From contig JAGMVK010000001.1 in NCBI GenBank assembly GCA_020747065.1, forward strand, positions 1,240,001-1,304,000: a stretch of DNA of 64,000 bases, written 5' to 3'. Both the position numbers and the translations under genes were made by a program. Origin of the DNA: Cadophora sp. MPI-SDFR-AT-0126 (Eukaryota; Ascomycota; Leotiomycetes; Helotiales; Ploettnerulaceae). This document shows, piece by piece, positions 33,404-45,804 of the stretch. The first letter of the stretch is position 1. Every line of letters starts with the position of its first letter. The notes under the pieces were generated by a model that worked only from the letters and a program-made list of their open reading frames with translations, ran no database searches and was not told where the DNA came from.

Positions 33404-34241
33404 TCACGTGTGCCGATCAAGTGTCTCGATAGCATCCAGTCTCGAAACAACCCTTGGAGTCTCCACTACTCCACTAGAAAGTACCGCGACTGTCTCAAGA
33501 GTTGGGCAGTGTTTACTGAAAAATGCTTCAATCGAGAATGTATCGCGGGGAATGCCGTCGGTGTAGACTATCAAAATCCACGACAGGTAGCAGCTGCGAA
33601 GTGTAAGGCGCTTAACGCACCTGCATAGTTCTTGGTAGTGGTAAATGTGGCTACAGAGAATCTTGAAGTCAGTAATACCCTTGACCAAAGACAAAGGGTG
33701 CTGACACGAATCAAAAATCCTGACTGACAATGTGGCGGGATCTTGAAAGTATCCGAAGAGGCAGAATGGACTAAGAAAATACTCACTGTATCAAGAGATT
33801 GTCGCTCCACAGCAATTCACATTCCCACCACTTAGGCGTCTCAGAGAGATTAAAATCTGGGAGTGGCCGTCGTCTAGTGAAAGTTCCTCGAGTGGCCAAG
33901 TCGATAGTGTCCTACTCGAAGTCGATAACCGTGACGAAGGCAGCCTGACTACCTCTTGGCCTATGCTCCTGTCTTGTAAAAATTCCAAGGCCCAACTTGC
34001 GAGAATCATAGCAGACTTGCAGCAGCGACGGGACTTTGACGAGTGGCGGCTCGATGGGCACCTTGCGACCTTTCAAATTGGCGTACGCATGAGCCCAGAT
34101 CTTGAGGCGGATCTCAGCAGCGAGCTTTGGAAACAAGATGAACTTGTCGAGGTCGGCGGTAGGCTCTGAGCTAGGAGACTTGTCGGAGAGGAGGGATTCG
34201 AGATTGAAGTCTTCGCAGGTGTTGATGCCTTCCAAAGCCAT
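33404..34241 (-). pseudogene. 2EXR-domain gene with one in-frame TAG (copy 1)
   Basis: Member of the fungal 2EXR family, whose function is unknown. The exon 34241-33787 carries the family start F-I-L-F-P-K-L-A-A-E-I-R-L-K-I-W and the second E/D-x-R motif C-Y-D-S-R-K. A perfect donor (GTGAGT) at 33786 and an acceptor (TGTAG) ending at 33651 join it in frame to exon 33650-33404 (H-Y-Q-E-L-C-R-C-V-K-R-L-T-L). The only lesion is TAG at 33912-33914, between D-F-E and D-T-I-D-L. Intact paralogues in this window have K, K or L at the aligned position, so a single AAG or TTG change would explain it. It could be a recent pseudogene, or a message repaired by A-to-I editing. A truncated product ending at 33915 would still hold the N-terminal 2EXR core. 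Confidence 0.65.
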
Positions 34242-35041
34242 GATCGAGGGATCATCGACGCTGATTGAGAGTAGATGGGGGCAAGATTGAACGGCGGCAG
34301 GTTGGGAGGACCTGAATTGAATGCGTCAGCTTGAGCACGAGTCAAGCAGATAGGAGGTATATTACGCCATGATTGAAGAAGAACCTGTTGCAGCTGCTGA
34401 ATTGATGATGAGATGCGACATTGAATGGTCCTAGACACTTGGGGCGGTTAGTATCTATTCGATTTGGTCTGAGGTAAGAGACATGCTAAAAACCTCAAGT
34501 TCGAATGTTAGGTCGCACTTGATCTCGATCGCGTCGAGACTGTTGGTAACTTGGCACGATGCGCAAGCGGAAGAAAATTTGAAATAGTTTGGCTCGCGAA
34601 GTTCGAATGTCGAGGGTTATATGTTTCTCCTCAACAGCGTGGGAGATTGCTCAGAAGCTCGAAATCATCGTCAGTATTGTGTGGGGATCAGAAGCAAAAG
34701 AGCGGTGGAAGCAGGCAAAATTGTGCACAAAGAATGAATTTTAACGATAATTAGTACTGATGTGAATGGGTAGGCTCAACTAGACATTGGATTCAGTATC
34801 CTTAGGTGTAGAGTAAGTAGGTTACAGGTCAAGGAGGCAGGGCACGAAGGCGCACCAGCGACCAGCTAGCGTTCAGCGAGACTTACATCTGAGCCTTGAG
34901 CTTCCGATATTGGGAATTATGACAGGCTTTGTATTCTTTACTTCTAGAGACAGTAATCAACTAATCATACAGCAGCGGAGCTTTTATTCTCTTGTAGATT
35001 GCAGAATAATCGTTATGTGGAACAATCGAGAGTCGCTACAA
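34242..35041. other. Intergenic between 2EXR copies 1 and 2
   Basis: 0.8 kb between tandem minus-strand 2EXR genes. It contains the promoter of copy 1. No further gene or repeat was recognised. Confidence 0.5.
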
Positions 35042-36353
35042 TCACTTCTTGGGCTTTGCCTTTCCCGACGACTTTTTTCCAGGCTTGCCGGCTTTCTTCT
35101 TAGCCAGTTTTCCTTTGGCAGCCTTCTTATGCTTCACAGGAGACTTTGAAGCCTCAGATGACTTCTTATCCTTCTTTGTGCCATCCGATGGGCCCTTTCC
35201 AATACCGCCAAGCCCTTTACTACCACTTCCACATTCCCCACCAGCGCTATCAAGCCCAGCAACAAGTCTATCAACCTCCGAAACTCCGTCGACCTTTATG
35301 TTTGCCTTCTTCCACGCCTCAGCAATATCAGCTCTCTCCTTCTTGCTCTTGACCTTTCCAGCGCTCTCATCGATAAGCACTAGTCTCATCTTCAGATGCG
35401 TCATAAAACCATGGTCAGTCTGCGCCTTCTTGAAGCTATTGCTAATCACCTGCACCCCCGCCCTTTGCTTCGGCTTCTCAATCATCTTATCGTACTGCTT
35501 GGTTGTCTTGATAGGCATGAACTTCAGTATGAGGCCGTTGGCTGGGAAGTTATTGACGACGACTCTGAGCTCCTTGAGGTTGGGGCACCATTTGCTGAGC
35601 ATCAACCAGAGGGTGTTTTTGCCGCGATGCTCACCAGACAAGTTGCGCACCTCCTTCAAATTCATAGCGAGGGTCTCGATGAGCTCCAGGAATTCCGGGT
35701 AGAGCGAGTGTGTGGCTTGGAGGGGACTCTGCTGGGATCTTCCGCCGAGGAGGGTGAATGGGTGGTTGAGATAGAGGACGTCCTTTTGATAGTCGATAAA
35801 GAAGCGGAAGTTCTTGCAGCGCTGCTTGCTGGCGCAGTAATAATAGTACTTTGTGCAGACTTCGCGCGAGTCCTTGCAGGCGTGGATGAGGCCAGGGTGT
35901 TCACGGTATTGTGGTTGGATGGCGAGGATGCGGGGCGAGGAATCTTTGACGGCGATGACAAAAATCATATTGCGGAGCTCGAAGGGTAGCTTGGGGAAGT
36001 AATTGAACTCGGTGAGGGGTACCCAGGCGACAGCTTCTCTTACTCGGATTCCTACGGTCGCGGCTTTTGGATCGACCTGGACGACTCGAGCAGTTGGCTC
36101 GATGGTAGCAGAGAGCTTTGAGCAAGACTATAGAGCGAGAATTAGCTTATCTTCAGTGACTCGAGTTCTCTGCGGCCTCTGGTCTGAGGGATGTTGCGCA
36201 TACTGTAGCAGATTCAGCCTTGACAGCTTCGATGTGTTCGACAGGTTCAACAAATGGGACTCCATCCTCCATGTCTGTTGGACCCGAATCCTCGATTTGG
36301 TACTCCATGCTGTCTGACTTGTCAATAGTAGTAGCTTGGATGATTTTGCCCAT
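35042..36353 (-). CDS. 2EXR-domain protein with histone H1-like basic tail (copy 2)
   Basis: 411 residues from exons 36353-36204 and 36127-35042. The family core is present: F-N-Y-F-P-K-L-P-F-E-L-R-N-M-I (first E-x-R) and C-K-D-S-R-E-V-C (second), then F-F-I-D-Y-Q-K-D-V-L-Y-L and W-C-P-N-L-K-E-L-R-V-V. After residue 330 the protein changes character: a G/S linker, then about 50 residues dominated by K with A, S, G and P (A-K-K-K-A-G-K-P-G-K-K type), like the C-terminal tail of linker histones. That tail predicts nuclear location and possible nucleic acid binding, which none of the other copies here shows. The family function is unknown. The splice is phase 0 and uses GTATGC...TATAG. Confidence 0.8.
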
Positions 36354-37053
36354 GGCTGCTGTGAGGTTGAAGTGGTGTTTTGCGAGTGCGATGTTCAAAG
36401 TGCAAAAACGGCTGAGCAACAGGAGCGGAATGGATGGAGAAACAGGCTTATGTAGTCCACAAAATCGCTAACGGAAGTGTTGAGGTCGAATGTTAAGCTC
36501 TGACTGTCAGCAGGGAAAGTCGTTGCTATTGTCGAAGAAGGATGGATCGCGAGATAATAGGAAGCCTTGTTGCAGAGTCTGTTGTATCGACAACGGCACT
36601 AGTGGTGAATTAAGCGAAGATGTCCTTATTTACCTTTCCAAGGTGAATGCCAGCGCAGCTTGAACTCACATGTGCGGAGAACATCAATACTTAAGACAGG
36701 TACGATTAATCTATAACTGACAATCAATGCAGGCACGCATATATGCCCCATTTGCAACGCTGAAGAACAAGTGAACTCTCAAAGTCCACAGCTGATCCAG
36801 ATGACACTCCCATACGCTGATTCGATGGAACCATGCAAGCCCCTTAGATATCGCAAATTCTACGATGAAGGAAATAAATGAGTAACCCACCCAGAACAGA
36901 TCAAAATCCCCGTTGCCTCCCTTCACTGATTAGTACGTCGTAAGTGACGCAGGCAGCTCCCCTCACAATCCCCTCACAAATCGCAGATACAACGCAGAAG
37001 AAAAACCAAGCAATCCTCCAAATGTCAGATCAAGATCAAGTTTCTCCTCCCAC
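36354..37053. other. Intergenic between 2EXR copies 2 and 3
   Basis: 0.7 kb containing the presumptive promoter of copy 2 and the 3' flank of copy 3. Nothing else was recognised. Confidence 0.5.
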
Positions 37054-38228
37054 TTAATCCATCAACTCACCCGGAACAACATGGTTAGCATCCATGACCC
37101 TCAATACCAGATCTTGGCGTACAATCTTTCGGACCTTCGCAGAATTCAAGCCCACGCGGAACCTGGTCCACCGAGCCTTCCACTCAGTCGGTCGATGTGG
37201 CTGGAAATGATTATTGACCAATCCGCCCTCCATTCCAATTATCCCATAATCTACGAAGAAAAGCAGTCGAAGCTCAGGGCAATACTCCCCGAGGATGTCC
37301 CAGAGATCGTCAGATCGACGGCGCGAGTTTGGAATCTGACTCCAAGCTCGTGGCAAGAGGAATAGGGTATCTTTCAGATTTATTGCAAGCTGTTTGACTG
37401 GCTTCAACCAATCACTGTAGGTCAGACGAGTTTCGATGAGTGGGGTGACGGCTGGTGTCTTGGGGTTTAGTGTGAAGCGACGATTGAGGTATAGAAGGTC
37501 TTTGTTGTAGTTGATCGACATAGAGAAATCAGACTGTAGTAAAGTTAATTTTCAATTTCATCAATCCTCGAGAGAGATTATGAAGTTGATAGAACCTGGA
37601 CGGTGGACTCGAAAGATGGACAGGAGTTTGAACTGCACTTACCATACGACCAACTTGACGGCTATGAAGCATAACATATTCTTCAAGGAACACCACACGA
37701 ACTTCATGATTGACAGCAGAAAGAGTAACGTTGCTTATAGCATAAGGCTGGATGCGGATTGTACGCGCGGAGATAGCTTTAACAGCACATTTCCAAATCT
37801 TCTTACGGATCTCAAGCGGGAGGTATTTGAAGAAGTAGAAAGCTGTCAACTTTACTGGATGAGGAATAACATTGCCTGCATAGCTGCTGCTCTGAGAGAG
37901 ATGCGTGCTCAATACGATGTATTGAGCGCGGCGTCTGCTTAGGGTGACTGGAGCTGGCAGACGAACCCTAGGATTTGGTGAGGAGAGCCTGATGCCATTC
38001 TTGTTGCAAGCACCTTGGAAGAGAACGACTTTGTCCATTGACTCTGTTAGTTCTGCTTTGTAGTTAGATTCTGTTGATAGAAAGTATAGAAGACTCTGAG
38101 ATGCTACCTTTGACTGCGCCTTCCTCTTCGAGACCTGCTTGTTGATCTTCTCGAGGCGGGAGCCGAAAAGAAACCGAGGGTTTTGTATGCCCCTGAGCCT
38201 TCTTTTTTGAAGTCATTGCAGATTGCAT
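37054..38228 (-). CDS. 2EXR-domain protein (copy 3)
   Basis: Predicted 333 residues from exons 38228-38108, 38043-37643 and 37533-37054, all joined in frame. The 2EXR start is F-Y-F-F-K-Y-L-P-L-E-I-R-K-K-I-W, the second motif N-H-E-V-R-V-V-F. After the last splice comes S-I-N-Y-N-K-D-L-L-Y-L-N and the later Y-C-P-E-L-R-L-L-F-F-V. About 100 residues with little similarity precede the core, so the N-terminal model (first exon, and possibly an unrecognised intron within 37900-38043) is less certain than the core. Head-to-tail with copies 1 and 2, suggesting tandem duplication. Function unknown. Confidence 0.7.
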
Positions 38229-41200
38229 GTTCACTGCTGAGAAGAAAATTGTCAGTCCTTGTGCGCGAGGACGTAGGTCGATCTCCTCACTGTCTTGGAG
38301 TCCTCGAACCACAACACGTCCTAAAAGATATCTTGTACAGCAAATGACTGAACCGTCTCGAAGAAGCAAATGTAGATCAAGTATACAATCGATCACCTGT
38401 CTACATTAACGCTCAATTGATGCGAGATGTTTTCGCAACACGTCAAGTAAGGTTTGGTGTTGATGGGGGAGAGTTGTTGTGTGTGTGATGCTCTCGAAAA
38501 GCTAAGAACTCTAGAAAAAACATTCGAAAGCTAGCTAGCTGCCTGAATCTGAGCGAACAAGCGTTTCACCTTCGAGAGTTGATGCCTGATAAGTTTTGAG
38601 TTGGATGTTAATTCTTTCTTACTGATATCTTGTCACAGGATGGAAATGTACCTGTAGCTCTGATGACTCTGGAGATGCTTTTTTGTTTGGAAAAGACACT
38701 GCAGTGGTCCATAGGCAACCGCATCCATTGAAAGACCTGCAGCATTTACCGCAAACAAAGTGCTTTCTTGGGAAAGTTTCGCATCCGAGCAAACTAAATG
38801 CGCTGTGCAACTCTCCTTATTCCACCCAACGGAGTTACCGTTCATTCATTCAGGAGTCGCCGGAATTATCTTAGAATCTGCTTGCTTTCGCCAACACAAA
38901 GACTGTGAGAACATCCAGAACATCTAGATCAAAAGAACGCATTCATATCAAGACAGTTCCTGAAAGATAACTTGATGAGGTACTCACCATGAGAATGTCA
39001 GACAAGCAACAACATGCAGGACCATCATTGACACTTATCTCTGCCATCCAACAATGCTACGTGTAGATGCCGTGTTAATTGCTAAGGAGCGTGACTATCT
39101 CCCCCTCTGTTCGAATCGAAAAAGGTGCCGACGCGCTGTGGCAGACTTTGCGTGGCCTAGATACCATGTAATACCCAACAGATCTGTCACCATAACGCTC
39201 GATGGTAAAAAATTGAGAGGTATCAACGCCGCCTGGGATAGATTGTTTCAATGAAAAATATGTGTGAAATCATTCAAACTATCGTTTTAACTCTCCTCAT
39301 GTCTTTTAGCCACGGTTATGGACTGGTCAGACTTTCCAGTTGTATCTTGAGGTGGACGAACATAACCACTAAGAGACATCATGATGAAGCAATTCGTCGG
39401 AGCAGCTAAAGAGCGGAGACGAAGCAAAGAACAAAAATTTTAGCGAACATGATTCTAGAGCATCAGAAATGACTTCCATACTATGCAAAGGCGAGGTTCA
39501 ATTTAGACCATTGCTTGCTCGCTGCGGCAGCATGACTTCAAGGAACTTGCCACTGCCACATGCCGCAAACACGAGAAATTCGAAAGCCAGTCACAAGGAT
39601 CATAGTCATTCTAATAAATAATAAGAAAATTACCAACTTGGTCATTTCGATGCAATGAATTGAGGGCGAAAGAAAAGTAAGAAAGGCCTTCGAATGTTTT
39701 GATTCAAACGCCAAGCACGGGCTTCACCTCGCTTCTCTTCCATGAAACGCAGTAGGAAAAGGGATGCTTGAACCCATCGATAAAGCCAAGAAATGAATAT
39801 TCGAATTAGACATCAAGCCTATTAAGCCACTCGTCCACGTTCCATCAAGGAAAAAAGCAGTGACTGAATTCTGATTATCCAAGGGTCATCCATAACCCGA
39901 ACCGAGCCCGGAGCCGAGCCCGGTTTGCATGACTGTACGGAATCCATGGAACCCGCGCTCATCACAGCTCTTAAACTCCCTCACTCAGCCTGACCACTTC
40001 CCCAAACAGCAATAGAACCCCGTCGGCTTTCGCTTACCGACACTTGTAAACAGTAATATTGCATACACGATGATGCCGTTTAGGCTACGAATTCGCCTTG
40101 GGAAGTCTGGACTGGATGTGGGACTTCGTGTAGCAGTCGGTAGTTGGGTTGATTTAGGTACAGAGGAGAGGAGAAAGGAGGTAGGAGAGGGGAACTCGCA
40201 AGATGTATGAGGAGTCGGAGGTCCCCGATGGGAAATTCTCCACGTTATTAAGTTAGTCACTAAGTCGGTGTGTACCTCCGTACTCTTCCAAGCTTCGGGG
40301 GAGAACTCGCTCCTGGTAAGTAATGACAACTACTTGTGCCTCTAGCTCCAGCTGACTCTACCACATAGACAACAATACATCTAATAAGCAGAACAAAACA
40401 TACAATTCATTCATCCAGGAATCGAAGGTGGAAAAAGCATCTCCCGACTTCTTCGCCCTTGAAGTTAACAAGTGATCGATCGATCGCCCGCCTGCCCGCC
40501 CGCGACAAACGCCCGTCAACGGACCATTCCCACCAAGCAATCCACCTCAAACTTTAAATAAAAATACATACACCAACCTTGACGTCTTGCCTTGCATCAA
40601 ATTCAACCTTGTCAACCTTATGCACAGATCACTTTGCGGGCAGGCAATCCACCAGGGTGGGTATTCCGAGAAAATCTTTTCTCCCATCATCGAACTCCGT
40701 TCAGTTTTCTCAATGCCGTGACAGAGGAGATGGATAAGAGAGCCAATCGGGAAATTTGCCGTGTGCCAAGGGCTGTGAGAAGAAGGCGCCAGCCGGGGTT
40801 GGTTCGGGTATCCAGATGAGGGCTGGAGGGGCGATGGCGAGCTAGGAGGGTTAGAAGTTCTAGAATTTCCTTTGCTGGTGGGTATGGTGGATTCCATCGA
40901 GTAATTCTCGAGTAAGAGGTGTAACGACGTGTGTGAAGGACGACGAAGTGTTGGATGAAAGTTCATGGGAAAGTTGAAAGAGAGAAAAAAAATTGTCGCT
41001 GAAATGCAACTAGCTAGAGTGAAGGTAAGGAAAAGTAAAATCTCAGTAGAGCTGGAGACTGCGTAAGACAGGAGAAATGGAGATGCATTAATATTTCGCA
41101 GTCTGGGATGATCAGAGGCTCGAAATTATGTAATGAGGCTGGTATGGTGGGACAAACGTGCTCGAGCCACGAATTTGTGGCTATTTTCGTGACAGGTCGG

Positions 41201-43631
41201 TATTTTGAGAATTTGGATGTTCTGTTACGGAATAGGATGCACCTTTTGGGATGCATTGCCTTCGAAATTGAGACACCAGACAATATCGTGCTTTTATTGC
41301 CTCTGTTCCTTCCACGGAAGGCTGATCCCATCGGGCGACGCTTGAGGCATGTGGCTTGGAGTTTTGGGGAGGGCAGGCACATGACCCTCTCCGAGGAGAT
41401 GTGAAGTCGAGTATCAACAGCTTCATGCCGCAATATGCGGGGTGCGTCGTCGATGAAGGACAAGACAGCGCCCAGTAGTCAAGATCCGGTTTCATGGCTG
41501 ATGAATTGGACGCGTGGTGATCTTTCCCCGCACTTTGCAACTGTTGAAGTCTTGAACTATTGACGCCACGCAGAGTGTTTTCTGATGAATCACTTGATTT
41601 GGTGGTTTGGAATGAAGCGATGCGAGAGATGCTTGTTGTTATTGGAGCTTGATGGTTCTGGCTGAGCACTTGGGTGGTTATGCTATGAAGTCTTGGGGTT
41701 GGATGCCGAGATCGGAGGTCTCCGTCGAGAGCCCTGCACTGCATCAATTGTCGCTGAAAGCTGGGGAAAATTTATGATACCTTGGTACTGTAGCCATCTG
41801 TTGGGTGGTACGATGGCCATATGTGACTTCTTTCGATCCCGAATATTCAAGATCCAGATCCGATTAATCGTGATGTAATTCGGGATTGAGACGCATGGTG
41901 CTGCGACCATATGACGACCATACCATTGTGGTGTGATTTGTACATTGGAACTTACTGATGCCACTGATGGAATTCCAAAAGAGGGAGGAGATCCCTCAGT
42001 TGTAGAACTTCCAGAACAAGTCCAATTTCGGCAATGGGGAATTGAGCCGGAAGTTGACGAAGAGTGGGTTTCTTCTGATTGAGGAAATTTTGAGGTTTTT
42101 TCTTCGAGTCATCCACCATCGTGAGATCCACTTCAAAATGATGCGACCCTTGGCGGCGGGTACGCAAAATCAAAGTGAGAAAAGGACTGCGCTGGCGGCA
42201 ACATGAGTTGGCATGAGATGAGATTGGGGGGGTTTGAGATCCAAACTTGGATTTGTACAGTTGCAGTGAGCTGTTGGATTTATAGCCAGCCAGTTGTTAC
42301 CGTTTGTACCCAACAATCATGTTTCTGTTGCTGGCTGGATGGATACCCGAATTGGGCAGAGAGAATTCGTGATGCCAATCGGATGGTGAAGCCGATTTGC
42401 CAGCACTCACTGGTCTACATACCGTCAGTCAGCCATTTTCCCTCCCTTAATTCGACATGTCAGCTGGATCCTTGCCAGCTAGCCTTTTGACGTGCGCACA
42501 GTAAGAAATTGTGCGAGTCTCTAACCCAAGGGAATTGAGTTAGTGATGAGCAATAGCCGCTCCTTCTCAGCACCGTGCAGCTTTCAGCAGCTTTGAAGGG
42601 GGAACCGGTGGGACTGTATGTTGAGTTAATATTGGCAAGAGTTTTGACGGCTTCCTACAAGTTTGGTTGAATTCTTCACATCGAGAACTCTCATGTTGCT
42701 TGCATATGTGGCACGATCAACGATATTCGCAGCTTCATCACAACACACTTTGCCTGCCTGCCTGCCCTGCTTTCTCTTCTTTTCGGCTCGCCTGTGCCTG
42801 AAAACAAACGAGACGAGACGAGACGAGACAAGACAACGAGCAGGGAGAGGCCATGGAAACAAGACCCATGACCTCCAAACGTAATCGGAACCAGGATTAA
42901 ATGCAGCAAATGCACTGGCCAACTGATCCACCGCATACAATTTTCAATTTTCCTCTTAGACCATCTGACTTTGCCATCTGGGGACTGATGACCTTGACGC
43001 CTTATTCCAGCTGCTACCCAATGCCGTTTAGGCTGACGGGAAGATGACCCCGAGCCCTGGCTAAGGGAGAAAATTCAAGGTGGTTCGACATTATTTCATC
43101 GAGCATAGGCGGGGCGGGCATGGGCTTGGTGGAGTAAACAGCCCTGTCCTCAGATCATCAGCTTCCACATGCTGAACCAGCACGCCTACGGCCATGAGCC
43201 TAGCAACGAACACCAGTTGTTTGAGCACCAAACACGCAAGACACGTTCTTGACTCTGTGCCCGGGCTAGGCCAGTGCCTTGGAGCCGTCACCGCTCCTAA
43301 ATGGTGACATCGTGACACATAATTGCAAGCCAGGGCGAAGAAAAATTATAAGTCTCTTGGTGCCCCGCATCGTGTGGAATGGCTTGGATCCCAAACATTG
43401 AATGCAGCTCATGACTACAGAACAAAGACTACCTCTTACCCTCATATTCTTCACATTCTGCTGCTCGATTATCACCCAACTGCTCATTGAAGTTGCAATT
43501 ACTTTTGATACTTTTCCTGTTCTGACTCAAACGCCGCTACTGTTCTAGGGCGAGGAAGGACTTTCCATACTCGTCATAGCTGCAGGGGCGTTCTCTCCGC
43601 ATTTTGGCGTGCGTCTCGTTCTTTCTTCAAG
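38229..43631. other. 5.4-kb gene-poor stretch
   Basis: No frame here resembles a known family on either strand. The longest candidates (minus 40547-40966, minus 41181-41747, plus 41108-41404) overlap each other in conflicting frames and lack family motifs or a convincing exon structure. GC-rich microrepeats occur around 40480-40503 (CCCGC/CCTGC units) and 39905-39935 (repeated GCCGAGCCCGG). It could hold a lineage-specific gene, a non-coding RNA or simply the long promoter of the arrestin gene at 43632. Confidence 0.45.
42808..42834 (+). repeat. ACGAG pentanucleotide microsatellite
   Basis: Four perfect ACGAG units (42808-42827) followed by degenerate AGAC units, about 800 bp upstream of the arrestin gene. 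A CCTG-rich patch lies just before it at 42745-42765. Confidence 0.75.
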
Positions 43632-45123
43632 ATGCCGCACCGGGTTACTTCTGGAGTCGCAACCTTTTTTCGATCTCACACAAGCTCTTTCGACATCTCG
43701 ACAGATTTGAAGAAAGGTTCAAAATCCTCCAAAAGGTCAAGTAGCAGACCTTCTATTTTAGACCGAACTCCTTCATCCTCAGGATCCTCGCTACATTCAG
43801 AAGACGGTAGTGTCAAGATGCCCACCAAACGCCTCTCTTTGGGACTTCACTCCCCAAAAACATCTCTTGCCAAGATTCCACAGCACCACAATGCCTCTCT
43901 GGATATGCTCATTGAATCACCGCCTTTGGTATTCTACGGCGCTGCAACGTCGAGTTCCGGCGCATTGCTCTCTGGCCAGCTGATTCTGAATATCAACGAG
44001 GAATTCGTATCTTTCGATGCCTTCAAGATGAAGCTGGCAATCGAAGTCACCAGAAAGAAGCCATTCCATGCCCACTGCGAAGAATGCGCACATCAGAACA
44101 CCGAATTGCAAAATTGGAAGTTTATGGAGGGACCAGTGACTCTGCGTCGAGGTAAGTCGCCAAGGATTAACAGATCATCATGCGATCCTTGCTAACTTGA
44201 CAGGCGAACACACATTTCCATTCAGCTTTCTTTTGCCAGGCCACCTGCCAGCGTCTATGAAAGGGTCTCTCTCGGTAATCGACTATGTCCTACGAGCAAC
44301 ACTCACCCCTCAGAATGGCGAGCCCATCACACTCAAGAAGTCTCTGGACGTAAGACGCGCCATTTGCCCCTCCGAGACACCCCGCAAATCCATCCGCATC
44401 TTCCCTCCAACAAACCTCACCGCGAACTGCGAGCTTCCCTCTGTTATCCACCCCATCGGCGAAAGCACCGTCTCAATGCGAATCGACGGATCAGTGAAGA
44501 GAAATGCAGACACAAAGACACAAACACAGTGGAAGCTAAAGAGACTGAATTGGCGACTGGACGAGACACAGAAGGTCATTTCGCCCGCGTGTCCAAAGCA
44601 CGCCTTGAAGGCTGGAAATGACGAGTCGAAGAAAGGGATCGCACACCAGGATGTTCGTACAATCGGGCAGGAAGAATTGAAGTCAGGATGGAAATCAGAT
44701 TACAGCACGCCGGATGGAACGATCGAGCTGGAATTCCCCATGTCAATTCGCGGTGACGCAAAGCCCATTTGCGATTTGAAGTCTGAAGACGGCACGGAGG
44801 TATCCCACGTATTGGTTGTGGAAATGATCGTAGCAGAGGAGTTCTGCCCTACGAATAAGCCGAATCAAATCACACCGACTGGTGCGGCGAGAGTGCTGCG
44901 GATGCATTTCAACACCACACTTACACAACGAGCGGGTATGGGCATTTCGTGGGATGAGGAACAACCTCCTCTTTACGAGAATGTCCCTGCTAGTCCTCCT
45001 GGATATGGTGGCATGGTTGAGGACTATATTGGATCCCCGATCCCGGATTATAACGATTTGGAACCGCTCGATAACTCTTCTGGCTCTTCTCTTCCTGAGC
45101 AATACACCTCGCTCCGCATCTAA
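43632..45123 (+). CDS. ART1: Alpha-arrestin, LDB19/ART1 family
   Basis: Adaptor that recruits the Rsp5/Nedd4 ubiquitin ligase to plasma-membrane transporters for endocytosis. 479 residues from exons 43632-44151 and 44204-45123; the intron has a textbook GCTAAC branch site. The LDB19-type start P-P-L-V-F-Y-G-x(5)-S-G-A-L-L-S-G-Q-L is at about residues 96-113. A C-x-x-C pair lies near 165, and G-E-H-T-F-P-F-S-F-L-L-P-G-H-L-P-A spans the splice. Two PPxY ligase-binding motifs are present in the tail, P-P-L-Y at 428-431 and P-P-G-Y at 438-441. The serine-rich N-terminal 80 residues are a likely phosphoregulatory segment. The cargo is not predictable. Confidence 0.87.
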
Positions 45124-45804
45124 TCGAGCCGTTCATCACCTACTGCGTAGATACAGCACTACCTCACCCTTTCTCTTTATATTATATTAGCAGACTGCAT
45201 GGGCAAGCGGGCGGCGGCTTATCTTATTTTTTCTGGTCAACAGCATTATCAGCACTGGGAAGTTTGTACGGTGGATATACCCCTGATCACAGAATCGGAA
45301 GAGTTTGGCATTTTATCACTTGGTCTGGAGTTACTTGGAAAGGAATTGGAAAAAGCAGATTCCCCAGAGGGAAATTCGGTTGGGATGATCATTTTATTAT
45401 TACAACACTCTCCTCTTGTGGGTGTGTTTCGAGCAAGGCGTTACATGGATATGGATCTGGGTGGGCACACGGCTCGAGCAGAGCCCAGCACCTCATGCAT
45501 AGGTTGCGATGAGGGTTGCATAACCTTGGATTGGACTTGGTCCTTGATAGTCACTTAATCACAGAAGTAGTAGAAAGAAGAATATTTTTGAAGAAGGCGC
45601 GCTTGTTTTGTGTAAGTGACTTGGTTTGTTATTAAGTGGTTGAGCCGTGAAGATCCTGTAATAGGTATTTCAACGAAGTAAGCCTCTCCCCGAGACCATG
45701 CCAGAAGAATGAAACTAAAGTTGAGTTGCTTGTAGGAAATATCTTGCAGACATCACCCCTCCAGATGGGGAAAACCGCCTTTCCAATACTTAAACACTAC
45801 TAGT
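45124..45804. other. Intergenic, arrestin 3' flank
   Basis: 3' flanks of the arrestin gene and of the minus-strand DUF4267 gene. The plus-strand frame at 45199-45558 begins 76 bp after the arrestin stop and has no family resemblance, so it is treated as 3' UTR. Confidence 0.55.

Noticed and set aside
33651..33786. Apparent frameshift in 2EXR copy 1
   Set aside because: A GTGAGT donor and TGTAG acceptor join the two frames cleanly, so it is an intron.
41181..41747. 188-codon minus-strand frame
   Set aside because: It conflicts with frames on both strands over the same DNA and shows no domain, splice structure or leader.
45199..45558. 119-codon plus-strand frame after the arrestin gene
   Set aside because: It begins 76 bp past the arrestin stop, has no family motif and fits 3' UTR better.
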